In this document: positions 33,779-43,697 of the stretch, piece after piece | Numbering within the stretch: position 1 is the first letter of the stretch | Layout of the letters: the number at the start of each line of letters is the position of its first letter | Origin: Ipomoea triloba | Taxonomy: Eukaryota > Streptophyta > Magnoliopsida > Solanales > Convolvulaceae | DNA length: 64,000 bases | Direction of reading: 5' to 3' | NCBI RefSeq assembly: GCF_003576645.1 | Contig: NC_044924.1 | Location: 736,771-800,770 of the forward strand | The notes under the pieces: generated by a model | The model's database searches: none | The model's input: only the letters and a program-made list of their open reading frames with translations | Told to the model about the DNA's origin: nothing | Translations under genes and position numbers: made by a program

Positions 33779-34566
33779 CTCAGCCGTCGTCTTCCATCCC
33801 CTTGAACCCAAACTTTACCCTCTCCATACGCAATCTGTATCACGATTTCCGGCAACGAAAATCAGAAATAAATCACAAAGACGACGTCCTAACAGCCTAA
33901 TCTATGTAAGAACTTAAAGTCTTAACAGATTACAGTCCTATACTCCTAATTTCCGCCGATTTGAACGCTGCAATTCGACAAAATCGACAGTAAAATGCAG
34001 ATTACAGTTCGATTTCTCGACTTCCCCGGGCAGATTAGGATACCGGTACTCCTCTTTCATTCAAAGATCGAACAGAAGCTAAGTGTCAAAACCCTAACTT
34101 TAAAAAAAAAAATTTCTTTCATTTTAATTACAATCTCGAAATGCATGTGATAAAAATGTAATGTTTCATATTTTTATCTAACAGTTTATTGCGCATAAAA
34201 ATGATGTGATTAAAGTGCATATGTCCATATTTTTTTTTTGGAAAAAGTGTCAGATTGGCCCTCTAAGTCGGGTGGATAGTGCAATTAAGTTCCCTAAGTC
34301 AAAAAAGCTCCATTTAAGCCCCTTAAACCGGTAAATTGTTCAATTAAGTCCAAGTTGACTTGTTTATCAGGTTAAATCTTTGAGGTGTTGACACGTGTCC
34401 TTTTTTATTTTATTTTTCAAAACAAATATTTTTATTTATTAAAATTATTATTTATTATAAAAAACAAATAATAAAAAAAATTAAAAAAAGAAGAAGAAGA
34501 AGAAGCCACTGGCCATGGAAGAGGAAGAGAAACCAGGGGTGACCCTCGTCGCCGGCGGGAAGGAGA
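33779..34566. other. Unassigned sequence ending in half of a foldback element
   Basis: No gene recognised; a 46-codon frame at 33995 (MQITVRFLDFPGQ) has no family I can name. From about 34245 the phrases resemble the arm of the foldback element at 42366-43039 (AATTAAGTCCAAGTTGAC and so on), then a GC-rich centre beginning near 34505 where the contig stops. Confidence 0.4.
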
Positions 34567-34567
34567 N

Positions 34568-36120
34568 ACGAACACCCCAAAATCCTTAACAAACGAACAC
34601 GAACAACCTCCGTTCGTTTATGTTCGGTTCGTTAACAGCCCTACCCACAGCCAGCAATCGTTATACCCTGCACCACGGTGCACATAGCAATGTGCACCAC
34701 GTACGTAAAACGACGTCGTTTTGGTGTTATTGGACGCGGACACGAATGACTCCAGAAAATTCATTATCTATAATACACATAATCATTATCTATAATACAC
34801 AGAATGTTTGCCTAGAATACACAGAATGTTTGCCCAGAATACACAGAATATTGACACAAAATACACAGATGTTAGTGGACGCGAATGACTTCAGGGAATT
34901 CATTATCTATAAACACATAATCATTATATAGAATACACAGAACGTTTGCCTAGAATACACAGAATGTTTGCCCAGAATACATAGAATATTGACACAAAAT
35001 ACACAGAACTCATCCTCCTAACATTCGAATGTACAAACACATCACAACCTGTGTTAATAACATGAATACACAGAATATTGACACAAAATACACAGAACTT
35101 ATCCTCCTAAACATTCGAATGCACAAACACATCACAACATGTGTTACTAACATGAATACACATAACAGTTGCCTAGAATACACAGAACGGTTGCCTAGAA
35201 TACACAGAATGATTGCTTGGAATACACAGAATATTAACATAAATACAGAGACCGCGCGAAACGGGAAACGTGATTTCTAAAAAAAGGACGATTAATTTAC
35301 AATGCTCAAAACGACGTCGTTTAGGTACGTGGTGCACATTGCTATGTGCACCGTGGTGCATGGTATAATTTTCCCTCAGCCGTCGTCTTCCATCCCCTTG
35401 AACCCAAACTTTACCCTCTCCATACGCAATCTGTATCACGATTTCCGGCAACGAAAATCAGAAATAAATCACAAAGACGACGTCCTAACAGCCTAATCTA
35501 TGTAAGAACTTAAAGTCTTAACAGATTACAGTCCTATACTCCTAATTTCCGCCGATTTGAACGCTGCAATTCGACAAAATCGACAGTAAAATGCAGATTA
35601 CAGTTCGATTTCTCGACTTCCCCGGGCAGATTAGGATACCGGTACTCCTCTTTCATTCAAAGATCGAACAGAAGCTAAGTGTCAAAACCCTAACTTTAAA
35701 AAAAAAAATTTCTTTCATTTTAATTACAATCTCGAAATGCATGTGATAAAAATGTAATGTTTCATATTTTTATCTAACAGTTTATTGCGCATAAAAATGA
35801 TGTGATTAAAGTGCATATGTCCATATTTTTTTTTTGGAAAAAGTGTCAGATTGGCCCTCTAAGTCGGGTGGATAGTGCAATTAAGTTCCCTAAGTCAAAA
35901 AAGCTCCATTTAAGCCCCTTAAACCGGTAAATTGTTCAATTAAGTCCAAGTTGACTTGTTTATCAGGTTAAATCTTTGAGGTGTTTTATTTATTAAAATT
36001 ATTATTTATTATAAAAAACAAATAATAAAAAAAATTAAAAAAAGAAGAAGAAGAAGAAGCCACTGGCCATGGAAGAGGAAGAGAAACCAGGGGTGACCCT
36101 CGTCGCCGGCGGGAAGGAGA
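34568..36120. repeat. Retained contig overlap (same as 32972-34566)
   Basis: Matches the preceding contig from inside the hAT element to the very same last base, except for one 42-bp segment absent here. A contig wholly contained in its neighbour. It holds a second image of the GAATACACAGAA element. Confidence 0.92.
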
Positions 36121-36121
36121 N

Positions 36122-36465
36122 AATTTAATACTACAAGCAGGTGCTTATTGTTTTATTTGTATGCTGCCATAATCACTGACACAGAATAGTTCAGTAAATA
36201 AAACCTTAACACCGATCTTATGTGATTATGTGATTTGTTTGTTAAAAACAGCTTCCAATTTGTGATATAAGCAGTCAGCAATTTCTGAAATTATTTTCTT
36301 AAAACAGGTGCCTATATGACCTGTGATTATTTGCTTATTGTTAAAAGCACCTCCATTGAAAACATGTGCTTATATGTGTTATAGGTCAATATAGGTAAAT
36401 ATAAGCTAACTTATTTCCCTAAATGCTAGAATGCTCAAACTTAAAGAGAGTCATTAGATTTACCT
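36122..36465. other. 3' flank or further exons of the RPA-like gene
   Basis: Start of a new contig. No clear further exon, though the gene on the minus strand ends with a GT donor at 36465, so a last exon should lie here or beyond the contig end. Confidence 0.4.
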
Positions 36466-37746
36466 TCTTTTTGCTGTAAATTTCTTCAATCTGAGTAACC
36501 ACCAAATCATTACTGCCCTGACTAAAGTCCATATTAGCACCACACAGTCTGCTGCTAGATTGGATACATCGCAGTGGTGTTAGCTTGGTGTTATATCTAG
36601 AAATAGGAAAAAAAATTTAGATTAGAATCATTTAAGGAAACATAACACAACCTCGTGATTTGTTAGGTATTTACTGAACTGACCTGTTCCTTAGTTCCCT
36701 AAACTCCTTACACGAATGGTTAAAAAACAGCTGCGTGGCGTCGAAAGAGCTGCAGATTCGCACCTCACCATCTGCACAAGAAAGTAGGAAATAACTACCC
36801 AATAGCAGTGAGAGTAAAATAGCAATGGATAGTAAAGCATAGGACACTTACTGTCCATTATTTTAGCCCGGCACAGCTGAATCAACAGTATGAGAGGATC
36901 AGCAACAGCAGAGTTAAAATACAGGCTTAGCTCATCAACATGATCATCCCACAAGGTACACTTTACTTGTCTTTGACTGTATACCAATTCAAAAAATCAG
37001 AATACAACACCCCATACACACCATTATAAACCAAATTCAGTAGAGATACAAACCTAGTGTCTTCAAGCACAAAATCAATTAGCCTACTCAGTTTACCGGC
37101 TATGACCTTCTCAACAGGAGAATAAATCTCAACCACACGCCCAATCACATCTAGTTTTAAGAACAAAACCAATTAGTAAACAAATAAAAAGGTAAATTTG
37201 GCTATAAATGTATAAGTTCAATTTCCATTTACCTATTAACATTTTCTCATCAATTTCTTTTTTGGAAAGTATGTCTTCGAAACTCTTGAATCGAAACATG
37301 GTCTGAGGGAAATTAACACGCTTATACTCCTTCACAAGCGTGTCATGCTTGAATTTTATCATGTAACGAAGCATACTTGTCTTGTATTTGAAAAAGTTTG
37401 TGATACATAGGAAGTTCCTAAGACCATATACTTTTCCTTCCACGAATATGTCGTTATATTTCCCCACAAGGTCCTTAGGTATGTGTACATGAATGAACAT
37501 ACCCTAAACTCAAAGTCAAAAAGGCAAAGATTAGCACATTTCTTACAATGAAAAAAACCAAAACACAGTTAACATGTTAAAATATAAGCCACAAACCTGC
37601 TGATCATGGAAAACGCACTCCTGACTTCTAATGGTTGTTTCTCTTTTCATTTCAGATACTACATAACTACGGACACAACGCAACCTAATTGCCTTATTGG
37701 TTTGCTTAGGATGCAGCTGCAAACCCACTATGAACTGCCCAGTCAT
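36466..37746 (-). CDS. Replication protein A 70-like OB-fold protein, 3' end missing
   Basis: Six exons join in frame: 37597-37746, 37233-37503, 37054-37150, 36852-36970, 36684-36771 and 36466-36596, all with GT..AG edges, about 285 residues. Recognisable features of the plant RPA70/DUF223 group: DVIGRVVEIYSPVE (OB fold strand), QVKCTLWDDHVDEL, LILLIQLCRAKI, GEVRICSSFDATQLFFNH and CKEFRELR. These proteins bind single-stranded DNA; genomic RPA70 is larger, while short multi-copy relatives are common in plants and RPA-like genes are also carried by plant Helitrons. The model starts at the ATG before GQFIVGLQLHPK, which lacks the usual first OB fold. The last visible exon ends at a donor close to the contig edge, so the C-terminus is missing. 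Confidence 0.75.
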
Positions 37747-38312
37747 TCTGAAACAGCAAGAACAGACCCAGCAAAAGTGTTTTTGGAGAAACTAATCAGG
37801 GCAGTTTGAGTAGCTATGAATGTTGTAACCAGTGAACTACCTTCTCAATTTGTATTTTGTAATTCCGGAACCTTCTATTTATAGGCATAGAAGAAGGCTG
37901 GTATTCTGTTTGATTAAATATTATATTATTATATTATTTTCAATTTTCAATTTCAATGTCTAATTGGACAGCAGCCCATACCCTGCAGAACTAAAATCAC
38001 ATGCATAATCTATAATTACCCTAACAGCAGCTATTAAACAGGCGGGAAATCCATATTTTTGAATCTGATAACACAGCTTCGCATACAGCCAAAAAAAAAA
38101 GAAGATAAAAAGCTGTCGTTTTTGAGAGGCGGGAAAATCCAGCCTTTTGATTGGCTGGAGCCCGGCTCCTTTATTATAATTATAGAATTATAGATTATTG
38201 ATTATAGATTATAGATTTTAATAGGTAGCTAAAGGATAAATTGGATAAAGCCCAAAAGATATTCCTTTAATTATTTAACATTTGGGCAGAACCTGGTTTG
38301 ACTGATGAGAAC
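37747..38312. other. Upstream region of the RPA-like gene
   Basis: A TATTTATAGG box lies near 37877 (minus-strand reading CTATAAATA), about 130 bp before the start codon and suitable as a TATA box. Otherwise AT-rich without gene. Confidence 0.45.
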
Positions 38313-38706
38313 CGATTGTTATGCGATGGACCAAGGTCTACTTTGTAAGGTGGATCTAAGTACATATTCACAATTTTAGTACTATGTTCACAGTTTTAGA
38401 ACTCTATATTCACAATTTCACAGCTCTATGTTCCCAATTTTATAACTCTATATTCAATATTATAACACAATTTTTGAATTTATATAACAAATTTGTGAAT
38501 ATAAAATTCAAGAATTGTGAATATTGAGTAATGTAATTTTGTATATTGAGATTAAAAATTGTGAATATAAAATTTTAAAATTGTGAAAATTGAGTTTTTA
38601 AATTGATGTGAATATGTACATAAGTCCACCTTGTAATGTGGACTATTGTGAATATGGATATGAGTTCACCTTTTGATGTGGACTCGGATCCATAGCATAA
38701 TTTGCG
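38313..38706. mobile_element. Foldback MITE with near-perfect 9-bp target duplication
   Basis: GATGAGAAC (38304-38312) and AATGAGAAC (38707-38715) flank it. The ends read CGATTGTTATGCGATGGACC and, from the other side, CGCAAATTATGCTATGGATC. The interior is words of the type TATTCACAATTTTA on the left and their reverse complement (AAAATTGTGAATA) on the right. Same end family as 30447-30781, different interior word. Confidence 0.8.
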
Positions 38707-39151
38707 AATGAGAACGAAAAGATAGAATCCCATTATGAATATAAATAATGAGTTTGAATATGTTTAGAATACAAAAACCCCAGTAGACCTGACCTAATTA
38801 CTATAATTACTGCTACGCCCAATTCATTCTTACAATAACCACTATAATTACTGCTACGCCCAATTCATTCTTACATAACTTTTCCTGTCGCCGTCCTGCG
38901 GTTGTCTTCTTCTGAGTTCTGACCTCCCAAAACCACGTCGACGAATTAAGGTATTCCCTTTCTTCTTTCTATCTTCTCGGGAGGCTTCATCAATTTGTAT
39001 TGTTGTGTCTGCTCTCTGCCGACCAAAGACTCAATTTTTTTTTTATAAAGATTGATTCTTTTATTAGCTTTATAATTTGTTGTTAGGCTATGCTCTTTGC
39101 TTCTAGAATATTAAAATTATTGTCTTTTTTTTTTTTGTTTGTGTGTAAAAG
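38707..39151. other. 5' flank of the second UTP23-like gene
   Basis: A 41-bp tandem duplication (38801 and 38842) precedes the likely transcription start. A 5' UTR exon ending GAATTAAG before GTATTCCC (about 38951) and the acceptor in the T-rich tract before 39152 are plausible. Confidence 0.45.
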
Positions 39152-40884
39152 ATGAAAGTGAAAAAGCAGACGCGCCATCGTAATTTTCTGCAGCATTTGC
39201 TTGCCCGTCAAATAACACCGGCTTGTTTTGGTTTTTATAAGGTTCTATGTGATGGCATGTTTATGCACCATTTGCTTGTCTATAAAATGACACCGGCTCA
39301 TACTGCTCTTGTCAATACTCTTGGTGCTCCAGTGAGACTTTTCACTACCAGGTCTGATACTCAAAATTGTTGGTTTTTTTGGGAAGTAGCTTGTAGCTTT
39401 GTGTTTAATTTTATTTATTTATTTATTTATGGGTTTGCAGATGTGTCGTTGAAGAGTTGAAGAGCGAAGAGTTGAAGAGAATCCTTCGAGACACCTATCC
39501 TATGACACTCGATGCAGCTAGTAGCCTTTTAACTGTAAGGTAAACCTTTAATGTTTACCTATTATAATTAATGTGTTTTTCTGCAATTGAATATGTGACG
39601 ATGGAGTTGTAGCTTTGAAACTGACTGAATACAGCACCTAAAGCTCTGGTCTTTATTTGTTACAGATGTGATCATGAGTTTCCCATCGATAGTGGAAGTT
39701 GCGTACGTGAAGTGATTGGGAGAAACAATCCGGAGAACTTTTATGTTGCTTCACGGGATCCTTATGTACTGGAAGGGCTTCGGCAGGTTGTTGAACTGTG
39801 CTTTTTGACTTGTCAGTTGCTTCAAAGCTTAATCTTAAATTTAGTGAGTAAAAATTCTGAAATATGAAGGCTGATGTATAGGCTGAACCATTTAGTACTA
39901 ATTTGATAGTAGTATCACATCTCTAGACTTGGATTGTTCACAAAATTTTCCTTAAAAACTATCTTTCTAGATTTTTTGTCTTCATAGCCACAATCATATG
40001 TGTAAAGATTGATATGTTATTTTATTGATGGGCAGTGTTAGTTTGTTTTAAATAGCTTTCGAATTTTAACCTAACTTTTATGTGGTGGCAGATACTTGGA
40101 GTTTCTATTATATATCCAGTTAGGAAAGCTTTATTTCTCGAACGAGTGACTGAGGTAGAGAAAAAGAGGAAATGCTCTGATGATGAATGGTCTGATTATG
40201 AATGGTCTGATGATGAATTGTCTGATGAAGGAGCAAGTGAAGAAGAGGAAGGTCATGGCTTAGAGGTCCAGAATGTGAAAAAAGAAAAAAAACTAAACAC
40301 TTCGAAAAAGAAAGAATACCAAGGTAGGACTTATTTGAACTATAAATTCTTGTCAATAATTTTGGGTCTTTTGACTATAATTTCCCTTTTGATTTATTCA
40401 ACTACCATATACAATAATAATGTGTAATATTTTAGAACTCACTATTTTAGATCATCTAAATTTTCTTGGTCTTCACTTTTCTATGTGCATGCTACTGTAT
40501 GTAATCGTATGGCTATGCTATGTATTGTGTTGTGCAGAACCTGAATCCACTTTCTCTCAAGAAGAAGAAAAAGTCTTCAGCTGAATCAGAAAAAAGGTAA
40601 ATATTTTCTCCCCATTTCCTTTTGATGATGAGCACAAGAATAATGTATTTAATTTTCTAACCACATGAAAAGGAGTTATATAGTTAATATACATTAGATC
40701 CTAATATCATATTTGCTGATTGACCTTTGAACTGCATGCCACTCATCATATATTTATTGCCGCATAATCTCTTCTTCTATGCTTAGTTTTTTTTTTATAG
40801 TTAGAATTTGATACTTCATATGGTACCAATATTCTGTGCAGGAAACCAAGAAAAATGATGGTGAGAACTAGAAAAAAGGAATAA
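39152..40884 (+). CDS. UTP23-like protein (small-subunit processome), six exons, one frame conflict
   Basis: Exons 39152-39351, 39441-39539, 39666-39786, 40092-40323, 40538-40596 and 40842-40884 have GT..AG edges. The product starts MKVKKQTRHRNF as UTP23 does, then CFGFYKVLCDGMFMHHLL, APVRLFTTRCVVEEL, RCDHEF (zinc-ligand block), NPENFYVASRD, GVSIIYPVRKALFLE, an acidic stretch with WSDDE repeats, and the UTP23-type tail NLNPLSLKKKKK followed by a basic end RKPRKMMVRTRKKE. The residues REP of the usual GFREPYKVLCDG are missing. Exon 4 leaves one base, which puts exon 5 in a frame that stops at TGA near 40585, while the conserved PLS-KKKKK motif is in another frame. So either exon 4 has a 1-bp error or mutation, or the true protein ends early. 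Much closer to standard UTP23 than the copy at 4055-4894. Confidence 0.85.
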
Positions 40885-41234
40885 AAAGTATTGGCCGAGA
40901 GGAGGGGAGTGGATAGAGATATCTGGCAATAAGGGACGGAAGTGTGTCTATGGATGATAGATTATACTACACCATTCTTTTAGATTCTTGTCATAATTAT
41001 TATGTGGTACATTATATTACTTTCTTCGTTTTATATTATATATTAGTTGATTAAAAAATTACTTATATTTTTTGAAAGTAAAACGATTTTAATTAATCAA
41101 ATCAGAGAGAACACATTACAAAGGATAGACGGAGGGTGTGAAAACCGGCCACTCCGAGCAATCGAACATAGAAACAGACTGCCTTGCCAACAAATGGCTG
41201 CTTGATTCGTAGAAAAACATTTTAGTAAAGCTAC

Positions 41235-41937
41235 TCATAAGTTTTTTAATATCCCTAAGAACCAGATGGAATGAAGATTCCCCATGGTTGAGTTGAGACC
41301 CTGCACAACTTGTAGTGAGTCAGTTTCGACATGAATATTATCAAAGTTGTGTGATTTTAACCAACTCAATGTCTCCCGTATAGCCACTGCTTCAGCTTCT
41401 CTTGAAGTAAAGGACCCCCTCCAATAAGCTCCTTTTGCTGCAATAAACTGGCCAAGATCATTCCTAAGGACATAACCAAAGCCCATGCAAGAATTTTCTT
41501 TGTTAATGGCTGCATCAACATTCAATTTCAGCCAACTTGTTTGGGGCTTAGTCCAGTGATCACATATTGTTGGGGTTCTGTGGGGCTTAGTCCAAATGAT
41601 CACATATTGTTGGGGTTTTGTGATTTTTGTGGTCGTTGCCTTTCATAACTTCTTTCCAGTCTGAGAGAAGTTTTATTGGAGACTCAATAGCTTTATTGTG
41701 CCACGATATATTGTTCCTCAGATTCCAAATATTCCAGCAAGCTAGTATAATAGTGCATGTTTGATCATTTGACATATTGGAAGTGGTATTGACTAACCAT
41801 TCTTGGAAGTTTATTCCAGTAGCATGTTGATTTAAAATTTCCATGCAGCGCCAACAATTCCTTGCAAATTCACATTCAACAAATAGGTGATTGATTGTTT
41901 CCTTTCCATTCACACATAAGATGGCATTTATCATCAC
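41235..41937 (-). pseudogene. LINE-type remnant: RT zinc-binding region and RNase H
   Basis: The minus strand shows ETINHLFVECEFARNCWR (zinc-binding region found after plant non-LTR reverse transcriptases; 41587-41937) and then an RNase H-like domain (LKLNVDAAINKENSCMGFGY, REAEAVAIRETLSWL, VETDSLQVVQGL; 41235-41603). The two parts are in different frames around an approximately 39-bp duplication (41543/41582). The reverse transcriptase itself is absent. Confidence 0.75.
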
Positions 41938-42365
41938 AATTGATTCTCTTGGCTAACAGTTTGTCTTTGGTTGGCATATTCAAAAAATTACTTATATCTT
42001 TCTTTGAAAAGGCATAAGAGCTTACCAACTACATAGAAAGTGTTCTTTTTGCCCAGCTGCATGATTATGAATGATAATTAGTTATTTTCGAGACGGTTGT
42101 AATTGCACTTGCTGCCATTCAGCAGTTGGTTGAAATTCTTATTTCTATTGTTATATATAATAATATACTCGTACTTCTACCGGTTAACTTATTAATTGTT
42201 TCAAAACACATTTTAAATTTAGTGAATCTTGTCCCGGCCTATTTAAAAAGAAATCTCTGTTTTAGTCAATTTTATTATTGGCTTACACCATATATAGTTT
42301 TTGTCTCCTTCTAAACCAAAAGTTAATACATGAAATTCGAACAAAAATCTATCAAATTAAAAATA
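41938..42365. other. Intergenic, AT-rich
   Basis: No gene or clear element; the last nine bases (42357-42365) are the target duplication of the next element. Confidence 0.5.
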
Positions 42366-43039
42366 GGAACAAGGGTCAAATAGACCACTGGACTACACAC
42401 AAAACTACAATTAGGCCATCGAACTCGAAAAGATTGCAATTGGGTCCCTAAACTACACAAAATCATGCAATTAAGTCTAAATTAACATGTTTACCTATTA
42501 TTGTGCTGACGTGGCGGTTAACAATTTTTAAATATAATTTTAATTAAAATAATTAAATAATAATAATAATAAAATTAAAAAAAATAAAAACAGAACTGCC
42601 GGAGACGACCGTCTCCATGGCGTCTCCATTGCCATGGAGACGAAGGTCCAGCCTTCGTCTCCTGGCCATGGAGACGAAGGTCCAACCTTCTCCTCCATGG
42701 CCAGGAGACTCCCTGGCAGTGGAGACGAAGGCCGGACCTTCGTCTCCCTGACAGTGGAGACGAAGACCGTCTCCATGGCCGGAGACGAATGTCTCGTCTC
42801 CGGCAGTTCTGTTTTTATTTTTTTTTAATTTTATTATTATTATTATTATTTAATTATTTTAACTAAAATTATTTTAAAAATTGTTAACCGCCACGTTAGC
42901 ACAATAATAGGTAAACAGGTCAATTTGGACTTAATTGCATGATTTTGTGTAGTTTAGGGACCCAATTGTAATCTTTTCGAGTTTGATGGCCTAACTGTAG
43001 TTTTGTGTGTAGTTCAGTGGTCTATTTGACCCTTATTCC
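42366..43039. mobile_element. Foldback (Mutator-like) MITE with perfect 9-bp target duplication
   Basis: TTAAAAATA occurs exactly at 42357-42365 and 43040-43048. The element starts GGAACAAGGGTCAAATAG and ends in the reverse complement with one change (CCCTTATTCC). The arms pair over about 230 bp. The centre (about 42590-42810) is GC-rich and made of nested palindromes around the word GGAGACGAAGG and its complement CCTTCGTCTCC. No coding capacity recognised. Confidence 0.88.
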
Positions 43040-43178
43040 TTAAAAATATAATGAATCATTTTCATATGCAGCTTCCCAGCTTGACTTCTAAGTCAACGAT
43101 GGTCTTTTTCGCATTTTGTCATTTATTCAATTTGATTCACTTGATTAAGATTTTTTTTGAAACCACTTGATTAAGATT

Positions 43179-43339
43179 TGTTAGGAATATAACGGAATAA
43201 TGCGGAAGTGAATAATCGAAAATTGAGAATTATAGAAGTTAAATAATAGGGAAATAATAGAAATAACAAATGAATGGACGAAATGGGAAGATATAATAAT
43301 ATATATATTGAACTCTTAATTAAAAGAGTTAAAAGGAAA

Positions 43340-43416
<77 letters not shown>

Positions 43417-43644
43417 CGTGAGAATACAAAGAGGAAGAAAGAATTCAAATGTATTGATGCATTAGAAAGTTAAAAACTACTTCTATTTATACAATGAGAA
43501 TGAGTGAAATGTGCACCAATGTAAGAAGCTCCATGAAGCACGGTCAACATGCATGAAAGAAGACCAGGTACGTGTGAGGTGGAAATGGATGCTGACTACA
43601 TGGATTGAATAAATTTTAGCCACACAAACTATCATATTCTAACA
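43179..43644 (-). repeat. 3' LTR of the copia element
   Basis: 466 bp, longer than its partner because of an expanded (AT)n tract (about 43340-43412). Otherwise nearly identical, pointing to a fairly young insertion. Confidence 0.93.
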
Positions 43645-43697
43645 ATCTCCACCTTGGATCAAATTTATTGTAGAACAACTGCAACAACCGACTAAAC

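Noticed and set aside
33056..33788. Possible 9-bp target duplication of the GAATACACAGAA element (CACAGCCAG / CTCAGCCGT)
   Set aside because: Only 6 of 9 bases agree and the left flank is already the hAT element's target duplication, so it is not convincing.
42540..42828. Open frames reading METKVQPSSPGHGDEG on both strands
   Set aside because: Produced by the palindromic core of the foldback element; both strands give similar frames because of its symmetry.
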